The translations under genes and the position numbers were made by a program. From Niabella sp. (lineage in GTDB: Bacteria > Bacteroidota > Bacteroidia > Chitinophagales > Chitinophagaceae): a DNA stretch of 64,000 nucleotides. Where the stretch lies: contig JAGIAT010000010.1 of assembly GCA_017744715.1 (NCBI GenBank), forward strand, positions 1 through 64,000, in the 5' to 3' direction. The notes under the pieces were generated by a model that saw only the letters and a list, made by a program, of their open reading frames with translations, did not search any database and was not told the DNA's origin. Positions 7,099-16,066 of this stretch are shown here, piece by piece (position 1 is the first letter of the stretch; each line of letters begins with the position of its first letter).

Positions 7099-8310
7099 TT
7101 ATTTTGAAGCCTGGGCCTGGGTGGTTACTACCTGCCCGTCGTATAAACTCTGGAATCCCTCGGTGATCAGCTGATCGCCATCCGCGAGTCCGGATTTGAT
7201 CTCCAGTTTATCGCGGTACAGCTCACCCACCACTACTCTTTTTTTACGGGCCACCAGGTTATTCCCTTCTTTTACCGCTACCAGTACAAATTTTCCTTCT
7301 TCGTCGGTTTGCAGGGTATTTACGGGTACTGTAATGGCATCATTTGAGCTGTAGTCCTGGATCTGCACTTTTGCCAGCTGATTGGCCCGGATGGAAGGAT
7401 CCTGCGGCACTGCTGCCTCTACATAAAAAGAGCGTGTTGTAGGATCGATCAGCTTGCTTACCACACTTGCTTTTGCATTAATTTCTTTGTTACCGGCATC
7501 GGGTAAGGTAATCTTCAGCGGACTGCCCACTTTGATGCGATCGATATAGGTTTCCGGCACGTTTACAATTAACCGTAACACCGATGTATTTACGATAGAG
7601 ATCTGCGGAACGGTTCCCGCCATGCCCACAAAGGCCTCACCCACTTTTACATTTACCTGGTCAATCACCCCGCTGATATCTGCCTTTACATTGGTATAGC
7701 TCAGTTGTTCACGGGCCTGCTGTATCTGCGCTTCGGCGGCACGCAGCTGGCTGGTTAATGCATCTACGTTTGTTTTAGCCTGGATCACCTGGATCTCGGC
7801 CCCGATATTATTTGCCCACAGGTTTTTCTGACGCTCATACGTGGTTTGTGCCAGCTTCAGCTGCGCCTTTATTTGACCGGTTTGCTGTTCGGCAGCAATT
7901 ACCTGCTGGCGCTGTACGGCATCATCCAGTTTGGCCAGTGTTTGTCCTTTGCCAACCCGATCGCCCTGCTTTACATAAATAGCCCGTACAACACCCCCCA
8001 TTCCTTTGGGCGCTACATAGGCGCTGTTCTTGGCATCGATCTTGCCCTGTAAATCGATATAATGATCAAAGGCATTGCTGCCCACGGGCTGAATGCTTAC
8101 AAATTTTGCCTTAACGGTATTAGGCTCCAGCTTTCCCAGTTCTGCTTCCAATTTTGCCAGCTCATCATTGTTCTTTTTCTGTTCGGCTTTTAATTTCTCA
8201 ATTTTGGCTTTCAGATCGCCAGCCTTTCCCTTCTCCTTTCCGCCTCCGCAAGAGTAAAGCACCAGTGCAAAAGCAGTGATCGTTAATGTGGTTTTTAAAA
8301 CGCTGTGCAT
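7099..8310 (-). CDS. Efflux RND transporter periplasmic adaptor (membrane fusion protein)
   Basis: 403 residues. The N-terminus MHSVLKTTLTITAFALVLYSCGGG carries a lipobox (LYSC), so it is probably a lipoprotein anchored in the inner membrane. A charged helical segment (about residues 30-65) precedes the first lipoyl half (VRAIYVKQGDRVGKGQTLAKLD). Then come the alpha-hairpin (residues about 125-205), the second lipoyl half (VKADISGVIDQVNVKVGEAF) and the beta-barrel and membrane-proximal domains. This is the HlyD/AcrA order. It lies 47 nt before the RND permease and 27 nt after the tolC-type gene. Confidence 0.92.
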   Translation of the reverse strand: MHSVLKTTLTITAFALVLYSCGGGKEKGKAGDLKAKIEKLKAEQKKNNDELAKLEAELGKLEPNTVKAKFVSIQPVGSNAFDHYIDLQGKIDAKNSAYVAPKGMGGVVRAIYVKQGDRVGKGQTLAKLDDAVQRQQVIAAEQQTGQIKAQLKLAQTTYERQKNLWANNIGAEIQVIQAKTNVDALTSQLRAAEAQIQQAREQLSYTNVKADISGVIDQVNVKVGEAFVGMAGTVPQISIVNTSVLRLIVNVPETYIDRIKVGSPLKITLPDAGNKEINAKASVVSKLIDPTTRSFYVEAAVPQDPSIRANQLAKVQIQDYSSNDAITVPVNTLQTDEEGKFVLVAVKEGNNLVARKKRVVVGELYRDKLEIKSGLADGDQLITEGFQSLYDGQVVTTQAQASK

Positions 8311-8337
8311 AAAATATAGTATTAAATAGTTTGGATG

Positions 8338-9711
8338 TTAAAATTTACCAATGGCTTTTAAGAAGTCCACTTTTGCCACCACGGCATTGTACAGGGCATT
8401 GTAATAGTTGGTTTGGGCGGATTGTAACTGTACCCGGGCATTATCAATTTCGATCTGGCTGCCGGTGCCCATTTCATATTTCTTCTTGGTTTGCTGATAT
8501 ACATTCTCGGCCAGCTTCATGTTCTGCTTCTGGTAATCCATATCTGCTATGGCCGATTTAAAGGTATTTACAGAAGATTTCCGTTCCTGGTCAATCGTTA
8601 ACTTAAGTGCCTCGATCTGATTTTGGGTCTGCTCCAGTTTAATTTTTGCCTGGGCGATACGGGCATTTGTAGCAAAACCATTAAAAATAGGAATGTTTAT
8701 ATTAAGCGATATAGAGCTAACCGGATACCATTCTGCCGTACCATTAAACATCTTGCCCATTTTGTTGGATTGCGTCATATAGTCCAATGAGCCACCAAGC
8801 GAAACTGTAGGTATTTTACTGTATTTGTACCGCTGCACTTCCAGCTCGCCCAGTTTCTTACCCAATAATGCCGTCTGGAAATCCCTTCGCTGGCTGTAAT
8901 CAAATTCCGTAACCGCTTCCACAATTCCCTCTTTCAGCTGTTCATCCGTCAGCTCATCGGTCAGTACCAGCTCTTCCTGCATAGGCATTCCGATCAATAC
9001 CTTTAACCCCAGGTATCCATTGCTAACCGAATTCAGCACCTGGTTTTTTTGAGACTTCAGGTTGGCTAGTTGTACATCCAGCTTATCGATGTCCAGCTTT
9101 TCGGCAAACCCGTTGTCATACATGATTTTGGTATCATTCCTGTTTTTCTGCACCAGGGCCAGGTTGGAATCAATCAGCGCTACCTGTGTTTTGCTTACCA
9201 CCAGCTGGTAATAAATTTTGGCAATGTTCTGTCGTATCTGTTCAAACGTTACTTCAGACGTTTTCTTCTTATAATCAATTAAGGTTTTTCTGGCCTGCAG
9301 CCCCGTAAACACCTGCCCGTCAAAAAGAAGCTGCGACAGCGAAATACCCGCCATGCTACTCCACGGCGCTGAAAAAAGTGATGCAGAAACGTACGTATCC
9401 TGCTTTAAGGGGGTGGAGTCTCCTGATAAAAAATTGGGGACACCAGCAGGAAGAAAGATTTTAGAGATCTTTACGTTATCGGTAATGCCGGCCCGTCCAT
9501 TAACCTGCGGCAGCGCACTACCCGTCACTTCCCGGTTTACCTGCTGCTGCAACTGAATATCCAGCAGCGCATTTTTTGCCTGCACATTGTGCTTTTGTCC
9601 ATATTCCAATGCCTGCTGCAATGTAAAATAATGAGTGCTGTCCTGCGCTATGCCGGTGCCGGCTATCATCAGCCCCATGATGGCCATTACCATCCGCCTA
9701 ATCTTTTGCAT
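8338..9711 (-). CDS. TolC-family outer-membrane efflux protein
   Basis: 457 residues with signal peptide MQKIRRMVMAIMGLMIAGTGIAQ. The two internally related OEP repeats are seen as long amphipathic helices rich in Q, K and L (about residues 150-215 and 360-440), with the conserved LNINIPIFNGFATNARIAQAK segment in between and YYNALYNAVVAKVDFLKAIGKF at the end. It forms the outer-membrane exit duct for the RND pump. Its start codon lies inside the tetR gene (14-nt overlap), which suggests translational coupling. Confidence 0.9.
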   Translation of the reverse strand: MQKIRRMVMAIMGLMIAGTGIAQDSTHYFTLQQALEYGQKHNVQAKNALLDIQLQQQVNREVTGSALPQVNGRAGITDNVKISKIFLPAGVPNFLSGDSTPLKQDTYVSASLFSAPWSSMAGISLSQLLFDGQVFTGLQARKTLIDYKKKTSEVTFEQIRQNIAKIYYQLVVSKTQVALIDSNLALVQKNRNDTKIMYDNGFAEKLDIDKLDVQLANLKSQKNQVLNSVSNGYLGLKVLIGMPMQEELVLTDELTDEQLKEGIVEAVTEFDYSQRRDFQTALLGKKLGELEVQRYKYSKIPTVSLGGSLDYMTQSNKMGKMFNGTAEWYPVSSISLNINIPIFNGFATNARIAQAKIKLEQTQNQIEALKLTIDQERKSSVNTFKSAIADMDYQKQNMKLAENVYQQTKKKYEMGTGSQIEIDNARVQLQSAQTNYYNALYNAVVAKVDFLKAIGKF

Positions 9712-10342
9712 CTGAATTATTTTTGGGTTTATGTTTTTTATACTTTTCGATTAATTTCTGTCCCTTGGGAGTGGCCATTCCATGAAGGAAAAAATAGAAC
9801 AGCTCCAGCTGCACCTGGAACAGGCTATCCTTTAACCTGCTGTAAAATTCCGGCATAAAAAGTACATCTATGCTCCCAACCCGGAACTGCGCAATAATAT
9901 CGATATTGAAATCGTCACGGTACAATCCTTCCCCGATTCCTCGTTTTATGTTGGTGGCAATTACATCATAAATGAACCCATTCTTATAATCCACAAACTT
10001 TTTGTATGCCCGGGGGTGATACTTTTTAAGATCATTCATAAGAACAGGGTTCATATTCCTGAACAGCTCTGAAGTCTGTTCAATGGCCAGGAACCCTTCC
10101 TGTATGGCATTATCGGAGATGTCATGAAACGTTTTGCAATGCATACAATTGTCCTGCAATAACATTTCGATAGCTTCCCCTACCAGCTGATCTTTGTCTG
10201 TATAATACTGATAGATCGTTTTTTTACTGCTGCCCACGGCCGATGCGATGTCATCCATGCTTACGCTGCGCGCACCGTATTGCATGAAGAGGTGCAATGC
10301 CCGGTTACGGATATGGGCCTTATTTTCGTTTTCGTCTTCCAT
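9698..10342 (-). CDS. TetR/AcrR-family transcriptional regulator
   Basis: 214 residues. The N-terminal helix-turn-helix is at about residues 14-52 (LFMQYGARSVSMDDIASAVG followed by SSKKTIYQYYTDKDQLV), the typical TetR pattern ending in YxxxxxKxxL. The C-terminal part is a helical ligand/dimer domain without recognisable ligand residues. It is the first gene of the efflux operon and overlaps tolC by 14 nt, so it is probably an autoregulatory repressor. A perfect inverted repeat with 9-nt arms lies 18 nt upstream of its start and is a good operator candidate. Confidence 0.92.
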   Translation of the reverse strand: MEDENENKAHIRNRALHLFMQYGARSVSMDDIASAVGSSKKTIYQYYTDKDQLVGEAIEMLLQDNCMHCKTFHDISDNAIQEGFLAIEQTSELFRNMNPVLMNDLKKYHPRAYKKFVDYKNGFIYDVIATNIKRGIGEGLYRDDFNIDIIAQFRVGSIDVLFMPEFYSRLKDSLFQVQLELFYFFLHGMATPKGQKLIEKYKKHKPKNNSDAKD

Positions 10343-10359
10343 TTGCCCGGCGAAACTAT

Positions 10360-10387
10360 GGAAACTTTTTGAACTATTAAAGTTTCC
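10360..10387 (-). promoter_or_regulatory. Candidate TetR operator
   Basis: GGAAACTTT (10360-10368) and AAAGTTTCC (10379-10387) form a perfect inverted repeat with a 10-nt spacer, 28 bp overall. This is the size typical for TetR-family operators. It lies 18 nt before the tetR start codon, where binding would block transcription of the whole efflux operon. The assignment is inferred from position and symmetry. Confidence 0.6.
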
Positions 10388-10523
10388 CGCGTTTTTTCAT
10401 GAAAAACTTAACCGAAGTTATTATGGCTGCGCATTATTATGCCACGCATACCGGCGAACGGCATTTTTTTACCGGCGAACCGCCCAAAAGCACAACTCAG
10501 CCGTACTTACTGTCAAAAACTTT

Positions 10524-10531
10524 TATTTTTG
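10524..10531 (+). promoter_or_regulatory. Candidate -7 element of the DUF502 gene
   Basis: TATTTTTG fits TAnnTTTG and ends 9 nt before the chosen ATG, so the leader would be only a few nucleotides. There is no TTG at -33. Confidence 0.35.
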
Positions 10532-10540
10532 CCCGGTATC

Positions 10541-11176
10541 ATGGCTACAACTAAGTATAAAAAAGAAGATCGTATTGTGGGGAAATTATTCCGCTATTTC
10601 CTCCAGGGATTGATCATCCTGGCCCCCATTACGATTACGATCTACATCCTTTACCAGCTTTTTAACTGGGTAGATAACCTGTTGCGCCCTGTAATGGTGA
10701 TACCCGGACTGGGTTTTTTGACCATCATCCTGTTTATCCTGTTCATCGGCTGGATCAGCAGTTCGCTGATCATGGAAGCCGTGATCAGTTTTTTTGATCA
10801 CTGGCTGGAACGCACCCCGGGCATTAAACTGCTGTATACCTCCATAAAGGATTTTTTCCGTGCCTTTGCCGGTGATAAAAAAAAGTTCACCAAACCCGTA
10901 CTGGCCAATATCTTCGACCGGGATATCTGGATCGTGGGCTTTATCACCGATGAGGAAATGACAAAATTTAATATGGGCGCCGATATGGTGGGCGTTTATG
11001 TACCCCAGGCCTATAATTTTGCCGGGCAGCTGTATATCCTGCCCCGGAACCGGGTACAACTGATTGATGCGATCACTCCCGGAGATGCCATGAAGTATAC
11101 CGTAACCGGCGGCGTGGTAGAAATGGAACAGCATCCTGCTCCCCCCCGCAATGCTCCCGAAAACACAGAATCATAA
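10541..11176 (+). CDS. DUF502 family membrane protein
   Basis: 211 residues from the ATG at 10541 (MATTKYKKEDRIVG). The frame is open further upstream but those residues are not membrane- or family-like, and a -7 element lies just before this ATG. Two membrane segments (about residues 21-40 and 52-75) are followed by the DUF502 hallmark ERTPGIKLLYTSIKDFF. A soluble domain (IWIVGFITDEEM, VYVPQAYNFAGQLYILPRNRV) completes the family pattern. The function is unknown; plant homologues are the LIKE-COV proteins. Its 3' end overlaps the open frame upstream of the next gene, so the two genes are probably co-transcribed. Confidence 0.85.
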   Translation: MATTKYKKEDRIVGKLFRYFLQGLIILAPITITIYILYQLFNWVDNLLRPVMVIPGLGFLTIILFILFIGWISSSLIMEAVISFFDHWLERTPGIKLLYTSIKDFFRAFAGDKKKFTKPVLANIFDRDIWIVGFITDEEMTKFNMGADMVGVYVPQAYNFAGQLYILPRNRVQLIDAITPGDAMKYTVTGGVVEMEQHPAPPRNAPENTES

Positions 11177-11192
11177 ACCTGCGATAATTATT

Positions 11193-12413
11193 ATGTCGAT
11201 CATCAAACCTTTTGCCGCCCTGAGACCCCAAAAAGCACTGGCTTCCAGGGTTGCATCCCGCCCTTATGATGTACTGAACAGTGAAGAGGCCCGGGAAGCG
11301 GTGCGCAATAATCCTTATTCCTTTCTGCATATTACAAAGGCCGAGGTGGATCTGCCGGCAGACGTAGACATTCACAGCCCGGCGGTTTATGAAAAGGCAA
11401 AGGCAAACCTGTCCGCCTTTCAACAACAGGGGATCCTGTTCCAGGAAGCAACACCCTGTTATTATATTTACCAGCTGGTGATGGATGGCCGCAGCCAAAC
11501 CGGACTGGTGGCCGCATCTGCCGTGGCGGACTATGAAAACGGCTGCATCAAAAAGCACGAGTTTACCCGCCCCGAAAAGGAGCAGGATCGCATCGATCAC
11601 ATGCAGGCCATCAACGCCCAAACGGGCAAAGTATTTCTTGCCTACACCAATGTAACGGAAGTAGACCTGCTGATCAGTAACTGGAAAAACGAACACCAGC
11701 CGGAATATGATTTTGTAGCAGCCGATGGCATCCGCCACACGGTGTGGGTGATCAACGCGGCACCGGTAATTGACCAGATCACCACACTGTTCCGGGAGCA
11801 GGTTCCGGCCACCTATATAGCAGATGGACATCATCGTGCAGCCTCAGCCGCAAAAGTGTACCAAGCGTTGCCGGAAAACAGCGAGGCCGCGTATTTTCTT
11901 ACCGTTATTTTTCCCGCAGCCGAACTTGCCATCCTGGATTATAACCGGGTGGTAACGGATCTTAACGGACATACAACCGGTGAATTTATCGCCGCCCTGC
12001 ATGAAGATTTTGAGATCACCGCTTCTGAAACCGCGGTAAAACCAACGCAGCTGCATGAATTCGGAATGTACCTGGAGGGAAAATGGTACCTGTTGCGAAG
12101 CCGGCCCGGCTCCTACACAGAAGACCCCATCGGCATCCTGGATGTATCGATCCTTGCCGAAAACATACTGGATAAACTGCTTGATATAAAGGACCAGCGC
12201 ACCGACCGGCGCATCGATTTTGTGGGTGGGATCCGGGGCATCGGGGAACTGGAAAAACGGGTGAACAGCGGGGAAATGAAAGTGGCCTTCAGTCTCTACC
12301 CCGTTACCATCCGGCAATTATTTGATATCGCCGACAGCGGAAACGTTATGCCGCCCAAAAGCACCTGGTTTGAGCCCAAACTGCGGGATGGGTTGCTGAC
12401 GCACTTGTTATAA
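11193..12413 (+). CDS. DUF1015 family protein
   Basis: 406 residues from ATG 11193 (MSIIKPFAALRP). The family start I-KPF-ALRP and the motif ASRPYDVLNSEEAR fix this start; an earlier in-frame ATG at 11151 would add 14 unconserved residues. Other DUF1015 signatures are YIADGHHRAASA at about residues 210-221 and HEFTRPEKEQDR, whose histidines and acidic residues suggest a catalytic or nucleotide-binding site. The family often sits next to serine-biosynthesis genes in other Bacteroidota, but no such gene is here. The biochemical function is unknown. Confidence 0.88.
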   Translation: MSIIKPFAALRPQKALASRVASRPYDVLNSEEAREAVRNNPYSFLHITKAEVDLPADVDIHSPAVYEKAKANLSAFQQQGILFQEATPCYYIYQLVMDGRSQTGLVAASAVADYENGCIKKHEFTRPEKEQDRIDHMQAINAQTGKVFLAYTNVTEVDLLISNWKNEHQPEYDFVAADGIRHTVWVINAAPVIDQITTLFREQVPATYIADGHHRAASAAKVYQALPENSEAAYFLTVIFPAAELAILDYNRVVTDLNGHTTGEFIAALHEDFEITASETAVKPTQLHEFGMYLEGKWYLLRSRPGSYTEDPIGILDVSILAENILDKLLDIKDQRTDRRIDFVGGIRGIGELEKRVNSGEMKVAFSLYPVTIRQLFDIADSGNVMPPKSTWFEPKLRDGLLTHLL

Positions 12414-12969
12414 TCGTTTCGGGTTTAAAAGTTCAAAATTTCACGTCAGATGCGTTTTTACGTTTGGTGAAGACGTTAGATATTAGACGCCAGATACCAG
12501 CGATTAGATGTCTATCGTCTGTAGGATATTGGCTGTAGGAAGCTTATGGAGCAGGAACGGCATCTTCATTTTCAAATTCTCACATTTTCACATTCCCACA
12601 TCTTCAAATTTTCAAATTCATTTATTTTAACGCGATGGACGCAAAGTATCCGCAACGGCCGCAATGAGAACCTGAATGTTGAAAAAACCCCTTGGCGTAT
12701 TCCCTATGTGACACCTGTTTCCTGTATACTATGTACCGTAGGAAGCTCATGGAACAGTAACAGCATCGTCATTCTCACATTCCCACATTTCCACATTTTC
12801 ACATTTCCAAATTATTCCCCCGCGCTTCCCTATAAAAAAATTAAAATTGTGTGGCTACCACCCTTTACGCTATTTTTACGTCCTGTAAGAGCGCTTTCGG
12901 CTTATTTTTTGCTAAATAAGCCAGAAAGCAGTAAAATGCACTGTTTATCAGTTACTTAAAATATCGAAA
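12414..12969. other. 556-bp gene-free region with low-complexity direct repeats
   Basis: No convincing gene. A TC/CA-rich unit occurs twice as imperfect direct repeats, at about 12533-12601 and 12736-12812. Both begin with GTAGGAAGCT and run into CACATTTTCACATTCCCACAT-type sequence. A hairpin GGCTTATTT/AAATAAGCC lies at 12899-12922, extended by CTTTC/GAAAG with one bulge, in the leader of the following TPR gene. It lacks a T-run. A related TTCATTTTCAAATT sequence occurs inverted near 51790-51832. Confidence 0.6.
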
Positions 12970-13986
12970 ATGAAGCAAATCTTTACCGCGGGCCTTTTTT
13001 TAATGGGAACCGTTATGGCATTCGGACAGGACCAGATTGCGAGCATGCGCGAGAATGCGCGGAAATTTATGATGGCTGGCGATATGGAAAACGCCCTGCT
13101 GGTGTTGAATAAAGCAGCACAAACCGACAAGAACAATATTGACGTTCAAAAAGACCTGGCACTGGCTTATTATTATAAAAAGGACTACGCCAAAGGACTG
13201 GAAATCGTTAAACCACTGGTGGCTTCGGAAAGTGCTGATGTAGCTACCTACCAGCTTGCCGGTACCCTTTACCGTGGCACGGATAACGGAAAAGAAGCAG
13301 AAAAGATCTATAAAACAGCCATCGAAAAATTTCCCAAACAGGGGCCGCTTTACAGCGAATACGGAGAAGTGCTGGAAGTGATGAAGAACGGTGCCGCTGC
13401 CATCAATATGTGGGAAAAAGGAATGGAGATGGCGCCTTCCTACAGCGGCAACTACTACAATGCTGCCGTATATTATTATAAACAACCGGAAGGAAAGATC
13501 TGGTCCATCTTATATGGGGAGATCTATGCCAATATGGAAAGCCTGAATCCTAAATCCGCCAATATCAAAAAAATGGTGCTGGATGCTTATAAGGACCTGT
13601 TCTCAGGCAATCTTTCCCAAACTGCCGCCAACACCAAAAATCCTTTTGCCAAGGCGGTTCTGGAAACATTCGGCCGCCAGTCGGGCATTACGGCCCAGGG
13701 GCTCACTCCTGAAACCCTGGCCATGATCCGCACGCGTTTTGTGCTGGATTGGATCAACAACTACAATAAAAAACTTCCATACCGTCTGTTTGAATACCAT
13801 CAGCAACTGATGCGGGACGGTATCTTTGATGCCTACAACCAATGGATGTTTGGCCCTGCAAACAACCAGTCCGCCTTTGAAACATGGGCAAATACCAATA
13901 AGGCCGTATACGACAAGTTTACCGAGTTTCATAAATCAAGAATCTTTAAAATGCCGGCAGGACAGGTTTACTCAAGCCGGAAATAA
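12970..13986 (+). CDS. Exported TPR-repeat protein
   Basis: 338 residues with a clear signal peptide (MKQIFTAGLFLMGTVMAFGQ), so it is periplasmic or outer-membrane associated. At least three TPR-like units are visible between about residues 20 and 160 (ENALLVLNKAAQTDKNNIDVQKDLA; GKEAEKIYKTAIEKFPKQGPLYSEYG; AAAINMWEKGMEMAPSYSGNYYNAA). The C-terminal half (about 170-338) is helical and has no recognised domain. TPR domains usually mediate protein contacts. It is followed by its own terminator and appears to be monocistronic. The role is unknown. Confidence 0.8.
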   Translation: MKQIFTAGLFLMGTVMAFGQDQIASMRENARKFMMAGDMENALLVLNKAAQTDKNNIDVQKDLALAYYYKKDYAKGLEIVKPLVASESADVATYQLAGTLYRGTDNGKEAEKIYKTAIEKFPKQGPLYSEYGEVLEVMKNGAAAINMWEKGMEMAPSYSGNYYNAAVYYYKQPEGKIWSILYGEIYANMESLNPKSANIKKMVLDAYKDLFSGNLSQTAANTKNPFAKAVLETFGRQSGITAQGLTPETLAMIRTRFVLDWINNYNKKLPYRLFEYHQQLMRDGIFDAYNQWMFGPANNQSAFETWANTNKAVYDKFTEFHKSRIFKMPAGQVYSSRK

Positions 13987-14007
13987 TTTTTTTATATTCA
14001 TATGTAC

Positions 14008-14035
14008 AACCACTCCCTTACCGGAGTGGTTTTTT
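14008..14035 (+). terminator. Terminator after the TPR gene
   Basis: ACCACTCC (14009-14016) pairs with GGAGTGGT (14023-14030) and is followed by a T-run. It lies 22 nt past the stop codon. Confidence 0.85.
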
Positions 14036-14085
14036 ATTCGGCAGTTTTTTCTTAATTTGTATATCAGAATTTTAAATAACAGCTC

Positions 14086-15864
14086 ATGACGTTTCCCGCT
14101 TACAGGTTGTTTGATGCGATTGCCCACCAGTTGAAGCATTTTCCAAAACCCGATATGCTCACTGCCAAAATCAACGGCAGCTGGAGATCCTTCTCTACCG
14201 AGGAGGTCAGCAATACCGTTAACCAGTTGTCGCTTGGCCTTATCGCAAAGGGCGTGCACGGAAAAGATCAGTCTGCCGAAGAAAGCGATAAGATCGCCAT
14301 CATCAGCCAGAACCGGCCGGAATGGGTATTTACCGATCTTGCCGTACAGCAAACGGGCGCCATACTGATACCGATTTACCCGACCACCAATCCGCATGAA
14401 CTGGAATATATCCTAAACGAATCACAGGCCAAATTTATTTTCGTCAGCAACCGCGAGCTGCTGGAAAAGGTACAATCCGTTAAAAGCAATTTTCTCCAGG
14501 GTATTTACACCTTTGACCCTATTGAAGGTGCCACACATTATTCGGAACTTTTTGCCCCGGTAACCGAAACCTCAGAAAAAGAACTTACGGCGATCCGGAA
14601 CCGGTACAGTCCCAAACATACGGCCACCATTATTTATACCTCCGGCACTACCGGAACGCCCAAAGGCGTAATGCTGAGTCATGAAAACATCGTTAGCAAT
14701 GTTTATTTTTCAAAAGCCAGTTTCCCGTTTGAGGATCAGCCCCAGACCAAGACCTTAAGCTTTTTGCCGCTCAATCATATCTTTGAAAAAACGATCACCT
14801 ATATCTATCTTTTCAGCGGTATCGGTATCTATTATGCCGAAAGCATGGAAACCATTGCCGATAATTTAAGAGAAATCAAACCTGATGGATTTACAACGGT
14901 TCCGCGCCTGCTGGAAAAAGTGTATGAAAAGATTATGCTCAAAGGCAAGGAATTGCGGGGGATCAAAAAGGCCCTGTTTTACTGGAGTGTTAACCTGGGC
15001 ACGCAGTATGATAACCGGGTTAACAAAGGCGCTTTTTATAACTGGAAACTCTGTATTGCCCGGAAGCTGGTATTCAGCAAATGGCGGGAGGCCCTGGGAG
15101 GCCGTATTAAATTTATCATTACCGGCGGAGCGGCAGCCCCGGAAAAACTATTGCGTATTTTTAACGCGGCCGGTATCCCTGTTTTTGAAGGATACGGCCC
15201 TACCGAACATAGCCCGGTAATTTGCGTAAACCGAAAGGAAGATAACTACATTGGTACGGTTGGCCCAGCCATCGATGGTATACAGGTAAAACTTGCAGAT
15301 GACGGGGAGATACTTGCTAAAAGCCTTTGTGTAATGCAGGGATATTATAAACATCCCGAGTTAACCGCCGAGGTTATTAAAGACGGATGGCTTTGCACCG
15401 GCGATATCGGGGAATGGATCGACAACCGCTATCTCAAAATTACCGATCGCAAAAAAGAACTGTTCAAGACCAGCGGGGGAAAATATGTAGCTCCCCAACC
15501 GATCGAGAACAAGATGAAGGAAAGCAAGTTCATCGAGCAGATCATGGTGGTGGGCAACGACCGGAAATTTGTAAGCGCATTGATCGTGCCCTCCTTTCAT
15601 GCAGTAAAGGATTGGATGCAGGAGCAGAAAATTGAGCCCGTCAGTAACGAGGAGATGGTTAACCACCCAAAGGTCCATGAACTCTTCCGTTCCGTGATCG
15701 ACCATCACAATATCAATTTCAACCACATCGAGCAGATCAAAAAATTTGCGCTGCTTCCCCGGGAATGGAGTGTGGATACCGGTGAAATGACTCCCAAGCT
15801 GAGCCTGAAACGGAAAGTGATCCTGGAAAAATTCAAAAAAGAGATCGACGATATTTATAGCTGA
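14086..15864 (+). CDS. Long-chain fatty acid--CoA ligase (AMP-forming)
   Basis: 592 residues of the ANL adenylating superfamily, FadD/ACSL branch. The P-loop motif TIIYTSGTTGTPKGVMLSH is at residues 181-199. The ATP/AMP motif GYGPTEHSP and the hinge region (WLCTGDIGEWIDNRYLKITDRKKELFKTSGGKYVAPQ, with the catalytic-loop lysines) are intact. It activates fatty acids to acyl-CoA at the inner face of the membrane. The C-terminal sequence resembles the bacterial long-chain synthetases of about 600 residues rather than E. coli FadD. No other beta-oxidation gene is adjacent. Chain-length preference is not readable. Confidence 0.93.
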   Translation: MTFPAYRLFDAIAHQLKHFPKPDMLTAKINGSWRSFSTEEVSNTVNQLSLGLIAKGVHGKDQSAEESDKIAIISQNRPEWVFTDLAVQQTGAILIPIYPTTNPHELEYILNESQAKFIFVSNRELLEKVQSVKSNFLQGIYTFDPIEGATHYSELFAPVTETSEKELTAIRNRYSPKHTATIIYTSGTTGTPKGVMLSHENIVSNVYFSKASFPFEDQPQTKTLSFLPLNHIFEKTITYIYLFSGIGIYYAESMETIADNLREIKPDGFTTVPRLLEKVYEKIMLKGKELRGIKKALFYWSVNLGTQYDNRVNKGAFYNWKLCIARKLVFSKWREALGGRIKFIITGGAAAPEKLLRIFNAAGIPVFEGYGPTEHSPVICVNRKEDNYIGTVGPAIDGIQVKLADDGEILAKSLCVMQGYYKHPELTAEVIKDGWLCTGDIGEWIDNRYLKITDRKKELFKTSGGKYVAPQPIENKMKESKFIEQIMVVGNDRKFVSALIVPSFHAVKDWMQEQKIEPVSNEEMVNHPKVHELFRSVIDHHNINFNHIEQIKKFALLPREWSVDTGEMTPKLSLKRKVILEKFKKEIDDIYS

Positions 15865-16066
15865 TGCTACCCCGTCATATGCGGCGTTTGCAGCCCTTAT
15901 GCAGGACGGATACCACTGTTTACACAGCAGTGATATCATGTTCCGGTAAATACATTTCCCATAAACAACCTTTATTCCCGTTGTTCGTCGTTCATTCCTG
16001 CCCTTCAGCAAAAAAAAGCGCACAATATCCTTTTTTTCGGCAACTTTGCCAGGACCCAAAACAATA

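Noticed and set aside
12546..12959. An open frame of 137 residues in the 12.4-13.0 kb gap
   Set aside because: It is a translation of the TC/CA repeats (runs of H, F and S) and has no recognisable domain.
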